64,000 nt of DNA from Eucommia ulmoides (lineage: Eukaryota > Streptophyta > Magnoliopsida > Garryales > Eucommiaceae). Positions 11,279 through 21,659 of this stretch are shown here, in pieces. Under the pieces are notes generated by a model. It was given only the letters and a program-made list of their open reading frames with translations. It made no database searches and was not told the DNA's origin. The DNA lies in assembly GCA_016647705.1 (NCBI GenBank), contig CM028325.1, positions 31,104,474-31,168,473 on the forward strand, read 5' to 3'. Positions within the stretch are counted from its first letter, which is position 1, and the number at the start of each line of letters is the position of its first letter. A program made the translations under genes and the position numbers.

Positions 11279-12756
11279 TGGTAAGGGCGCGGAATGTGCA
11301 CGCCTACTTACGCTCGCAAGTATACGAGGTCTAAAGTTTTAATATAGTGGATCTTTGAAGATCGGATATCGTTCCCACAGAGAAAAGTGTGAATAATTGA
11401 ATTGAATACCGCAATTGACGTAGTCTCATGTTATCCTGACGACAGAAGACATGAATTGAAACTAAACTAAGCTAAACTACAATTAGTGGGTTAATTCTAA
11501 CTAGGTTGATTAATTAGGGATTGATTTCGTTCAGTTAATACATGTTTGATTTCGTTTAATTAACAATAACGGAGTTTAGGTATCCGACAATCTCGATTCG
11601 TAAACTCCTCCGCCACCTCTTCTGAGTGTAAGACGAGAGAATACGCGACTTCGTGTAGATGAAAAGGTCCCCCTCAATGTCTTAACAACTCTAGGCAGCG
11701 TGAGTCTTGACCCAACGTCATCGATTGCACACTAATTAACGCCTTCCCGGGTCGTTAGGTCATAACGATGTGTTTACCCTAGTCCGAATCCAAGGTTACC
11801 TCTCCCGAGTGTCAAACCCTAGATTCTCAAATCCAACCCTAATACCATTACAAGCATATTAAGATCGTCATCAAATGATAAACACAATCGGACTTAAAAC
11901 AATAACCATTAAAGAAACGTATATTAAACCAAACGAGTATTTACACAACTACACCTTTCCCTAACTAATCTCTAAATTACACTAATATGTTCTTAGCCAA
12001 TACAACATTAAATCAAGAGGATATCATCAATATTAACAATAAACATTAAATACAAAGATGGAAACAAGGGAAGAAAAGCCAAATCTCAAAGTGGAGTAGT
12101 TCACTTTCACCAAAGAACAATCTTCCCAAACTTCCTCTTCTCCATTGATGAACTTTCTCTTCTAGCTTTTCAAGGATTGGCCAAGAACACCTCCTAAACT
12201 AATCTAATCTAACTAAGGTAGAAGAGAGCTCTCAAGAACAACCAAGCCCTCTCCCACATGTAAGGTAAGGGTCTCCAAGACTTTTGAGGTTGGGGGGAGA
12301 AAAGGGGTTGAATAGGTAAGGTTTGGAAATATCTTCAAAATATATGAAAACAGATATTTCAGTGCAAAGTGTCACCGCCTAAGCGGTGGTTCACCGCTTA
12401 GGCGGTAGACTTAAGTCGATTAAATTTCTGTCGGATTTTTGCCTAGGCGGTGACTGCTGGCATATCATTATGATCTTTTCTCTCCTGGGCGGTGGTTTTC
12501 TCACCTAGGAGGTGGTTCAGACCTTCAGCACTCCAATATTCTGCCTCTTTTTGGCCTAGGTGGTAGTCTTCATTCACCAAAACCCTGTTTTGCACATTTT
12601 GTTAACCGTTTCTCCACCGTTTTCACTTGTTTCTCGCCCTTTGACATCCTTTCCCTGTTTTACACTAAAACACACTAAAACACAATTAAATATAACTAAA
12701 ATGCTTGAAAACTAACAAATTCGATTTAGAAATAGATAGATTTTTCACACCTATCA
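11279..12756 (-). repeat. 5' LTR of the non-autonomous Athila-type element
   Basis: Read on the minus strand it starts TGATAGGTGTG at 12756 and ends at 11279. It matches 5366-6815 with scattered substitutions, so the insertion is not very recent. The palindrome array lies at about 12372-12565, with several palindromes already decayed (for example CACCTAGGAGGTGG). Confidence 0.93.
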
Positions 12757-13401
12757 ATGGATTATCAAGAGACTTTTGCTCCAATTTACAAACTTAATAC
12801 GGTGAGAGTACTCTTGTCATTGGCAGTTAATCGAGATTGGCCACTTCTCCAGTTCGATGTAAAGAATGCTTTCTTGAATGGAGACCTTGCCGAAGAAGTG
12901 TATATGGATCCTCCTCCAGGTATAGCAAAGTACTCAGATGCAACAATGGTTTGTAAACTCAAGAAGGCTTTGTATGGGTTGAAGCAATCTCCAAGAGCTT
13001 GGTTTGGTAGATTTACCAAGTCAATGAAGAATTTCAACTATGAACAAAGCAACTCTTATCACACTTTGTTCTTAAAGCATAAGAATGGTAAGATTACTCC
13101 TTTAATTATCTATGTTGATGATATGGTGGTGACAAGTGAAGATTATGATGAGATTGATAGTTTACAACGCCACTTGGCCTCAGAATTCAAGATGAAGCAT
13201 CTCAGTGATTTGAAATATTTTCTTGGGATTGAAGTAGCTCGATCAAAACATGATATTTTCTTATCTCAACGAAAATACATTATTGATCCATTATATGAAA
13301 CTGGAATGCTTGGATGTAAGCCTGTTGGTACCCTTATTGAGCAGAATCACAAATTATTTCATTGTTTGGATGCTACTCCAACTGATAAAGGGAGGTACTA
13401 A
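12757..13401 (+). pseudogene. Ty1/copia reverse transcriptase, C-terminal part
   Basis: This continues the copia A polyprotein after the insertion, starting at the target duplication. It shows DYQETFAP, LLQFDVKNAFLNG, KKALYGLKQSPRAW and the catalytic YVDDM (about residues 119-123), then SDLKYFLGIEV. The stretch is open for 214 codons. The apparent Met start is created by the Asp-codon target duplication and is not a true start. The frame ends at a stop at about 13399, after which RNase H follows in another frame. Confidence 0.92.
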
Positions 13402-13404
13402 AGG

Positions 13405-14077
13405 TACTAAAGACTTGTGGGGAAATTGATTTATTTATCTCATACCATGCCAGATATTGCCTATGCGGTATGTGTAGTAAGTCAATTTATGCATGATCCT
13501 CCTAAGCCTCACATGGATGTTGTGGAACGCATATTGAGGTATCTGAAATTTGCTCCTGGTAAAGGGTTACTATTCACCAAAAATAATCACATGAAAGTAG
13601 AAGGCTATACTGATGCAGATTGGGCAAGTTTAGCAGACAATAGGAGATCCACTTCAGGATACTTTACATTTGTAGGGGGGAAACCTTGTGACTTGGAGGA
13701 GTAAAAAATAACTGGTAGTGGCAAGGTCTAGTGCAGAAGCTGAGTACAGAGACATGACTTTTGGATTATATGAGTTACTTTGGTTGAGAAACTTGTTGAA
13801 GGAGTTAGATGTTACATCCAAAGATGCAATGAATTTGTACTGTGATAATACATCGGCTATAGAAATTACTCATAAACCTGTTCAACATGATCAAATAAAG
13901 CACGTCGAGGTTGATAGACCCTTAATCAAAGAAAAACTTGAAGTTGGAATCATTAAATTTCCTTTTGTGAAGTCTGAAAACCAACTAGATGATGTCCTTA
14001 CTAAAGCTATAACCATCAAGGCGTTTGGTGACTCTTTAGACAAGTTAGGCATGTGCGATATTCATACTCCAACTTGA
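13405..14077 (+). pseudogene. Ty1/copia RNase H
   Basis: LIYLSHTMPDIAYAV and VERILRYLKFAPGKGLLF lead into RNase H. Acidic active-site motifs are EGYTDADWA, SSAEAEY and YCDNTSAI. A frameshift near 13700 (an A run after GACTTGGAGGAG) splits the domain between frames 13417-13704 and 13718-14077. The end KAFGDSLDKLGM is the usual copia C-terminus and is followed by the polypurine tract. The enzyme would degrade the RNA strand during cDNA synthesis. Confidence 0.9.
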
Positions 14078-14084
14078 GGGGGAG
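14074..14084 (+). promoter_or_regulatory. Polypurine tract of copia A
   Basis: TTGAGGGGGAG directly precedes the 3' LTR, the expected plus-strand primer site. It begins within the last codons of the polyprotein. Confidence 0.9.
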
Positions 14085-14315
14085 TGTTAGAAAGGAAAGA
14101 TCCATGTTTTATGAAAAAACATTTATTTCCCTATATTCCTTCATAATTTACAACATAATTAGTGGTCTATTTTAGGGATAACATTCAAGATCTCTTGTAT
14201 ATAAATTCCCAACAGTGTGCATTGTAGAAAAGGATGTGAATGAATATAATTTTCCAATATTTTATTCTCTATTCAATGATTACTCTTCATTTCTATTATC
14301 TTCCATATTTCTACA
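14085..14315 (+). repeat. 3' LTR of copia A
   Basis: This 231-bp repeat matches 2008-2236. It ends TTCTACA. The bases after it, TGATATCATA, do not duplicate the 5' flank and look like a decayed primer site. Confidence 0.92.
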
Positions 14316-14990
14316 TGATATCATAATTCTACATTTTGTAGATCATTATTTGGAAAGGGTAAATTTGTAAATTGAACAAGTGATAATTTCTTTTTCCCCA
14401 TTCCCTTTTTTTTTACACTTTACCATGTGCTCTTTCGGACCAAAAGAAGAAAAAATAATTTCTCTTCCATAGAGAAAAAAAAAAAGTGTAAGCATAATAT
14501 TTACTTTCTCTCTGATTTTCATTTTCACTCTTTCTACCAAACACACCCTTACATAAATGAACTCCACGTAGCACCTCCCGGCCTCCACCTTCATTATGTG
14601 ATATGGTGAGGTTCATGCATGTGTGTTTTGGGCGTAGGATAAAAAGGCTTAACCATATAACACAGTACTTTCGGAAGAGAGAAGGTAAGCTTAAGAAATG
14701 CGCCGTCGTTTTTTGCCTTGTATAGATGCCGGAAAAACGGTTCTCTTTTATTTTTTCTTTTCTAAATGGAAGTTGCTTGTGGAACTCGCACCTACTAATT
14801 ATGACATGTTATGGCTTTGGGACACGGGAAGGTTGATTGATCGCCGGCCATTTTGGTTGGAGTTTCTCCACCGAAGAACATGCGCTAATGTCGGAGGAGA
14901 ATAGTTTGCACTTTTTAAGTTCTTGCACGTTGTTTTGTTTTTCCAACCTCCAACTCAAAAATATAAGTGGCTTCCTCATGGCCCGTTTAT
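14316..14990. other. Spacer without recognised gene
   Basis: This is AT-rich sequence with short open frames on both strands that overlap each other and show no domain. A GC-rich stretch at 14810-14900 gives only chance-like frames. Nothing is supported. Confidence 0.5.
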
Positions 14991-14993
14991 TTA

Positions 14994-15809
14994 GGCCCCG
15001 TTTGATTAATGTTCCCATCCTATCCCATCAAAACTATCCCATTTCCAGATTTTTATGATTAATATTTAAGAATGCATTTGGAAAACTCATATCCATTTTC
15101 ATCTCATTCCAAAATTTAAGAATTGATTCCTATTTTTCTTAATGAGGTGAGAAACAGAAAAAAAAAAAAAAACATTATTTTTTTTTCCATCCCATTCCAG
15201 CTGAGGACACGCTTGGTATTTTCATGATTGTTAGTGATAAGGCCAGAGCTCATTTCGTGGTGTTCCTCTGTTCTTCGTCCGTCGTCGTCCTTCTCCTCGT
15301 CATCATCATTGTCTTCACCGTCCTCGTCACCGTCGTCTTGCTCGTCCTCGCCATCGTCTTTGCTGTCCTCGTCACCGTCATCTTCCTTATCCTCGTCATC
15401 GTTGTTTCTTCGATCATCGCCGTCGCCGCTCGTTGCCATTTCAATCACCTTCGCCAGCGCTCGTTCTTCTCTGTTCTTCGTTCATCACCCTCGCCACTGG
15501 AATTGATTGTTGAATTAGGTTCGATTTCTCCGTTCTTCTCTGTTATTTGTTCATCACCATCACCTCTCTCTCTGGAATCGATTGCTAAATTAGGGTTGCA
15601 TTTTGTTGCTGGAATGATTTTGATTTCGTTACTGAAACTATCTTCTTTTTAGGGTTGGCTTGCTTTCCTTGATTTAGGGTTCGGTTGATGAAATCGATTT
15701 CGTTATTAAAATAAAATTAGGGTTCTCGAAATCGATTTTGATTTTTTTCTACTAATTTTTCTTTATTTTCCTAATTGTTTCAGTATATTCGGTTGTGCAT
15801 TGGGGTATT

Positions 15810-15843
<34 letters not shown>

Positions 15844-15994
15844 GTTGAATTTGTGATTTAGCTGTATAATTTTGAGAATTAAATAATTCCAAAATTATTC
15901 ATTACCAAATGCGATTATGTTCCTATAAGAAAATAAAATTCCTATTCCATCCCAAGTGAGATAGGAAAAGTGGGAACACTAACCAAACGCGGCC
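14994..15994. mobile_element. Tourist-like (PIF/Harbinger) non-autonomous element 1
   Basis: It is flanked by TTA on both sides (14991-14993 and 15995-15997), the 3-bp target duplication of PIF/Harbinger elements. The left terminus is GGCCCCGTTTGATTAATGTT. The right terminus, reverse complemented, is GGCCGCGTTTGGTTAGTGTT, a strong inverted repeat shared with the element at 37467. There is no transposase. The core at 15250-15420 is a pyrimidine-rich trinucleotide repeat (GTC/CTC/ATC). A T run of about 30 lies at 15811-15840. Confidence 0.85.
15250..15420. repeat. Trinucleotide repeat core (GTC/CTC/ATC)
   Basis: This is a degenerate period-3 repeat inside Tourist-like element 1. It gives low-complexity frames in every register (acidic Asp/Glu on the minus strand, Ser or Val/Leu on the plus strand). 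I treat these as artefacts of the repeat, not as genes. Confidence 0.8.
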
Positions 15995-15999
15995 TTAGT

Positions 16000-16215
16000 G
16001 TTTTAGCTCCCTCATTCTTGTTCTTATTCCTAGAATTTTGAGATTGATGAATAGAAAAGTGTTTTTGTTCCCAATTATTTTCAATTTTTTTTGGGAATGA
16101 TTCGTGAATTCCTTAAGAATGTGAGAAATAAAAAATTATTGATTTTTTTTTTCACTCCTACTTTTTCCAATCCCATCCCATTCCCTAAGGTGGGACATGC
16201 TTGGTATTTTTTCAA
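16000..16215. mobile_element. Fragment related to Tourist-like element 1
   Basis: This abuts element 1. It repeats in degenerate form its left-half sequence, including an AAGAATGTGAG-like segment, a T run, CATCCCATTCC and GGGACATGCTTGGTATTTTT. Element 1 has GAGGACACGCTTGGTATTTT at the equivalent place. Its own termini are not clear. Confidence 0.5.
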
Positions 16216-16439
16216 ATCTTAATGAGGTTGAACAATTCTCATTTCATCCCTATTCATTCCCGATCCAGTCCAATTTTCTCTCATCTCTCTATTGCGAAGC
16301 TGCTCTGCTATCTTCTCTTTTTCTCCAATGAAGAAGTAAGCTCTTTCTCTCTCAATCTTATCTCTACTGGTACACACTCAAATAAAATCTATGCTATCCA
16401 CTCCACAACCAAGCCTTACCGAAAATTGCTTTGAAATTG

Positions 16440-18287
16440 TTGGACGTGTGTGGCCTTTGTTCCTACTACTATGAACTCTTGTTCTACCTCTTCAATCGGC
16501 TCCACAAAATAATGCTCTGCCGCCTATATATTCATCAACCGTTATCATTATCAACACCAACAAATTCGTCATTCATAGACTAATCCTTCTCCTATTACCA
16601 CCCCTGAGATTCCTCTTTCTCTAGTTCATTTTCAACATTCGATGGTAACACGTCATCGGGATAGAATCCGTTGCCCTTTTGTTCGGACTGATGGTAAAGC
16701 CTGATATCCTCTCCCATAGACTCTACTTGCCCAGGTTCCATCTTCCTTTGACGAGTGCACCTACTATACTTAGGCTGTTTATGTCATTGAATGGCGTTAA
16801 GACATGATTAGTGAATTTGATGCCTTATTGAAAAACAAAATTTGGGTTTTTGTCCCTCCTTCCCCACATCAACATGTTGTGCGTTGTAAGTGGGTCTTCA
16901 AACTTAAACGCAAAACAGATGGTTCCGTTGAGCGATACAAAACTTGCCTAGTTTCCAAGGGCTTCTATCAACAAGCGGGTGTTGAATTTGATGAAACATT
17001 TAGTTCTATAATCAAACCTACTAATGTTTGTATTGTGCTCAGTCTTGCCATATCCTTTAGGTGGACAATGCGTCAACTTGATGTGAATAATGTCTTTCTT
17101 CATGGAATGTTAGATAAAATTGTTTATATAGCGCAACCACTTAGTTTTATAGATCCAACTTGTCCTCGTCATGTTTTTCATCTACAAAAGGCTATCTATG
17201 GCCTCAAATAAACACATTGAGCTTGGTTCCACTGTCTCAGCACTTTCCTCTTATTGTATGATTTCGCCTAGTGTCAAGTTGATCCCCACCTGTTTATCTT
17301 TCGCTCTAACTCTAGAGTGATGCTTCTTATTTCATATGTCGATGACATATTCTCACTGGCAATCAACCAACTCTAGTTTCATCGTTCATCACTACTCTTG
17401 GCAAAGAGTCTGTGTTTAGTGATACTAGTTCTCTATCTTACACTATGGGCCTTGAAGCAATTCTCTCCTTTTGCTGGCTTACTTCTCTCACAACTCAAGT
17501 ATATCGTCGATCTTTTTGCACGCTTCTTGATGACAGACTACAAACCTTGAAATACCCATGTATGTTCTAAGACTTAGTTTCCATTTAATAGCAGGGATCT
17601 CCTGTCAGATGCCACTAAGTATCGCCAATTGATTAGCTCCTTGCAGTATCTCGCTTTCATCAGACTAGACATTGTCTATATTGTTCATCAAGTTACTTAG
17701 TTCATTAGCCAACCTTGGACATAACACCTTATAACTGCCAAACGAATTCTTTGGTACCTAAAAGAGACTTTGAACTTTCGCCTTATTTTTCAGCAGAGTG
17801 TTATACCTTTAATCCTCAAGGCTTATCCTAATGTTGATTGGACAGGTTACCCAGACTCTCATCACTCTACTTCTGGCTTTTGTGTTTTCTTGGGCTCTAA
17901 TTTGATCTTTTGGACAACCAAGAAACAATCCAATGTCTTTATATCAAGTGCCGAAGCTAAGTAATGATCCCTTGCTCATGTTTGTACCATGGGTACTTTA
18001 TCTGCTTCAAGAGTTGTAATTTTCTATATCCATACCTATCACCTTACTTTATGATAATCTAAGTCCTACATATATGGCTTCAAATCATGTGTTCTATGCT
18101 TGTACTAAGCATATTAAATCGGATTATCACTTTATACGGGAATGCATCCTTACTGACACACACCAAGTTCAATCTATCTCTTCTATTGATCAACTCGCAA
18201 ACATATTCCCAAGAGACTTCACAAGACACATTTTCATCTTCTAAGATCCAATCTCGTCTCTCCAAGTTAGTCGAGTTTGTGGGGGAT
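16440..18287 (+). pseudogene. Ty1/copia element B, RT and RNase H relic
   Basis: This is a decayed second copia of another lineage. The intact-looking part (16804-17211) encodes ISEFDALLKNKIWVFVPP, RCKWVFKLKRKTDGSVERYK, GVEFDETFS, RQLDVNNVFLHG and KAIYGLK. Downstream, in broken frames, are SYVDD (about 17335), GYPDSHHSTSGFCVFLG (RNase H region, about 17845-17890) and SSAEAK (17945). The end is the polypurine tract AGTTTGTGGGGGAT at 18274-18287. Gag, protease and integrase are not recognisable. An LTR may follow after 18288 but no partner is seen. Confidence 0.85.
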
Positions 18288-18920
18288 TATTAAATTTCTT
18301 TTTATTATTGTAATTAATTTAATAATTAATTTAAATTATTTAGCCTATAATTTGGGAACACTTACAAGCTATAATTTAAGAGCAGTTATAAACCGTCATT
18401 GTATAAATGGTAGTTTTTTCATGGTTGAAAGATCTAGAGTTTTGATCACATGTTGGAATAGCATTTTACACATGTTTTCTTCCATTTTCTCAATGATGGA
18501 TTTTGTTTTTTCTTTCTTATTTTCTATTCTTCCTATTTTCCTTCATACCAATCAAATAAACATAAGGGTAATTCAATATATGTCCCAAGGCTCATACCGC
18601 ATATCAAGGTACCTCCACCTTTGTTTTTTTTTTTTTTTTTTTAATGAAAATCCCATTTCATAATTCCATAAATATTTTTTTGACAAACTTGTCCCCAATT
18701 TGTTCATCGGCCATGACAATAAATATTCACCACCACCACTGCAGCAAAAGTTACAACCGTCATGACTATCACCTTTCGTCACTATTGCCATAACAAACAT
18801 TTATCATCACCATAAACATTCACTACCAAGGCTCATAAAAAATAAAAAATCACTACTAACATAATGACCACCGCCGATCATCACAATAAACATTTCACCA
18901 CCACTACTCCACTAACGCCC
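18288..18920. other. AT-rich spacer, possible decayed LTR, then CACCAT-rich stretch
   Basis: Sequence after the copia B polypurine tract could be its 3' LTR, but no second copy exists in the window. From about 18700 to 18920 CACCACCATCACC-like simple repeats appear. No gene. Confidence 0.45.
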
Positions 18921-19929
18921 ACATCCAATTTCATAAAAAACAACAAAAATGCTTAAACAAACAATGAAACTTGAAAATAAAAAGAATAACAAATTTGTGG
19001 CAAACAATCCAAAAAATCAACAAAAAGAAAAATGAAATGGTAAACTTTTTAAAATAAGAAATAGTAACAAAATCAACAACAAAAGAGAGGTACAACAAAT
19101 TTTCAAAAAATTAAAGAATAACAGAAACAATAAAAATTTGTAAATATGTAAAAAAAAAATTACAAAAGTGTAGAAAATTTATGTAAAATTATAACAAACA
19201 ACCCCAAATTACAGTAAAAACACAACAAAATGTTCAGATTTTGAGTTTGGTTCGGAAATCAAAACAACCAACAAAAATTAGATGTAGAATAACCTTTTTT
19301 GGGACTTCTCAAGTACAATTGTCTCTAAAAATTCATGAAAATAATAACCTTTTTCACTTTCCATCCATGTCTTTTTTCCTCTCATTTTTCCATGCTACCA
19401 AACATGCCATTAAAGTAGAGAACATAAACAAATCAAAGTCTAGATTGTTCATGTTGCTTAACTTTTTAATTAATAATTGTATTAACAAATTTTTTATCAT
19501 TAAAAAAATAGGGATTGTGCAGGAAGATGCGTATAATGTGGGAAAGTGATTCCTTTCGTGTGCTTTTGAGTCATCACTGGCTTAAATTATGTTCACCTTT
19601 TGACTAAAACAGGCATCAAGCAATAAGATATTAAGATATAATGCCAATTAAATCTTATAAAAAATAGAGTTAATGGGTGTCATGTTGAATCCCGACAGCT
19701 CTCCGTCTTGCTTCCAATCTTCCAACCTTCCGGCACTAATTAATATATGCTTAACAACTAATTATGCCCTATCAAATTCATTATTTAAACATTTCAAATC
19801 TTTTTTTTATTCATTTAGTACAAGCAAACCACGTGGGGGCACAAAAGTAACAAAATTTATTGCATCGTGATTGTAATCTTTTTGGTAACATAATGGCATG
19901 TACTAATTATGTGTGATCAGAATAAAATC
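18921..19929. other. AT-rich spacer
   Basis: A-rich plus-strand sequence with short frames lacking any domain (for example 19241-19549). No feature is supported. Confidence 0.5.
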
Positions 19930-20141
19930 CCAAAAGGTGTTAGTTTGATTAGCAAGGAGAGCTGTCACGTTTCTTGTTAATCAGGGTTCGACTCTTTTTG
20001 GGATCACTTTTCTTGAATTTAATTCTAAATGTATCAGACCGATATGAGGAATTACACTATTAAGATCACGCTGATGAGGTGATTAGTTAAGGTACGCGTA
20101 GTTTGGACAAAACAAAACTTATCGGAAAAAAAAAAGAGAAT
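19930..20141 (+). mobile_element. tRNA-derived SINE candidate
   Basis: A box-B-like GGGTTCGACTC at 19984-19994 lies about 40 bp downstream of a box-A-like TTAGTTTGATTAGCAAGG (about 19940-19957). That is the spacing of an internal RNA polymerase III promoter. An unrelated body follows and an A run occurs at about 20129-20138. No target duplication was established. It could be chance similarity. Confidence 0.4.
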
Positions 20142-20403
20142 AAATACCTTCTTATTGAATTTTTTGTTATAAATTTTCGTGAAACGAGAATTAAAAATAA
20201 ATATAAATTTAAATTGTTATCAAATATCATATTAACTATTTTGCCATTCATAATATTCTATAATTCACTCGGAAGAGTGAAATTAATCGAGGAGAATATA
20301 AGCATAGAGTCAATGTAGTATATTTAAAGTGACAAAGTGCACTTTGTGTGATTTGTGTTCTCAGGAAACCATTGAAATGAAAAGAAAAAAAAATTAAATA
20401 TTG

Positions 20404-20745
20404 TTGTAACACTTGTGATTTTCTATAGTTTAGAATGTTGGGCGATAAACAATATGTTAATTAGAAATGGGATCATTAAAGAAAGGTTAGAAATCACTAG
20501 TTGAAAATAAGATGAGAGATAATTATTTAGGATGATTTGGACATTGTCCATAGAAAATTGACAACTCATTAGTGAGAAAATATTATTTAATTCAAATAGA
20601 ATGTGTTATAATGGAGAGATCTAAATCTAAGAAATCTTGGTATAATATAATTAAAAAGTATCTAATAGTTTTAAACTTAATAAAAAAATGATTTGAATGA
20701 CAACGAATAAATTGAGGCACCTTGCCCTATTTAATTGGAAAGTGG
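20404..20745 (+). pseudogene. LINE (non-LTR retrotransposon) 3' remnant
   Basis: In broken frames the translation gives VTLVIFYSLECWAI, then KMRDN.LG.FGH, then KSKKSWYNIIKK. These match the familiar end of plant LINE reverse transcriptase proteins (LYG.ECWA, KMRENRLRWFGHV, RGRPKKTW). Stops interrupt several times. It is a short, old relic of about 340 bp. Confidence 0.55.
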
Positions 20746-20764
20746 TCTTATTTTATGAAATGTC

Positions 20765-21090
20765 ACCATCATAATAAATATTTGTTATCACTATTATTAT
20801 CAGCACAACAAATATTTATTATCATCACTGTCACTACTACAAACATTTACTATTATCGTTACTACCACTACAACAAATATTTACTATTATCACCGCCATC
20901 ACCATAATAAACATTAATTATGATCATCACCACCACAACAACAAATATTCTAAATCACTATCACCAGCACAACTAATATTTACTGTCACTGCTATCAACA
21001 CAACAAATATTCATCATCATCACCACTACTTCAACAAATATTTGTTATCACCATCGTTACCATCACAATAAACATTTCTATCACCATCAC
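20765..21090. repeat. Degenerate minisatellite (ACAACAAATATTTATTATCA type)
   Basis: About eight degenerate units of 35-45 bp contain CAACAAATATTTACTATTAT and CACCATCACC motifs. There is no coding meaning. Confidence 0.7.
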
Positions 21091-21322
21091 AACCACAAAA
21101 AATAATAAAAAAATCAACAACAAATATAAAAATTATACAATTAAAAACATAAAAAAAAAAATATTATTCCCACACAAACCAAAAAAATCTGAAAATTTTA
21201 AATCGCTAAAAAACATGAAGGCAAAAAATGAAACAATTAAAAAAAAAAATGAAGGAAAAAAGGGCCATCATGCTGGCTAGATCGTGATCAGATTTGGCCG
21301 GCGATCAACGGCCAAATCTTGG

Positions 21323-21655
21323 TTGTCACTTCACGTTCTGTCTATTGGTGGCTAGATGTTGGGTGTGTGTGTGTTCGAGAGAGAGAGATCTCATTGTGAT
21401 TTTGTTGGGGGATGGTGATGCTGTAGGCGAAGACATTAGTTGCCGGAGCTGTTGGTAAAGGTGGTGGTGGTCACTGGTGGCTAGATGTTCTGTTTGTCAC
21501 TTCACGTTCTGTCTGTTGGTGGCTAGATGTTGGGTGTGTGTGTGTGTGTTTGAGGGAGAGAGATCTCGTTGTGATTTTGTTGGGGGAGGCAATGCTGTTG
21601 GTAGAGACATTAGTTGTCGGAGCTGTTGGTAGAAGTGGTGGTGGTCACTGCTGAT
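21323..21655. repeat. Two-copy tandem duplication, period about 171 bp
   Basis: Copy 1 (21323-21493) and copy 2 (21494-about 21655) share TTGTCACTTCACGTTCTGTC, GGTGGCTAGATGTTGGG, a TG run, GAGAGAGATCTC, GATTTTGTTGGGGGA and GACATTAGTTG.CGGAGCTG. Differences are scattered. No domain is recognised in any frame. Confidence 0.85.
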
Positions 21656-21659
21656 CGTG

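Larger units (their letters stand above)
5366..12756 (-). mobile_element. Non-autonomous Athila-type LTR element inserted in copia A
   Basis: LTRs of 1450 and 1478 bp flank 4463 bp of internal DNA. On the minus strand the LTR begins TGATAGGTGTG and ends TACCA, giving TG...CA. The target duplication is GTGGA (5361-5365) against ATGGA (12757-12761), one mismatch. The internal region has a primer site, a few gag codons, a palindrome array, one extra ORF and a polypurine tract. It lacks protease, RT, RNase H and integrase. It is colinear with the autonomous-type element at 24590-35874 outside the deleted gag-pol, so it is a deletion derivative that would need enzymes in trans. Confidence 0.9.

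Noticed and set aside
12757..12759. ATG as a true start of a 214-codon gene
   Set aside because: The ATG is formed by the target duplication inside the copia RT. The protein begins mid-domain at a conserved motif.
15116..15652. Open frames on both strands, one acidic (Asp/Glu-rich), up to 142 codons
   Set aside because: They lie in a period-3 simple repeat inside a Tourist-like element and are open in several registers, which reflects composition and not a gene.
19984..19994. Functional tRNA gene suggested by a B box
   Set aside because: No acceptor stem, anticodon arm or proper cloverleaf can be formed. It is at most a SINE head.
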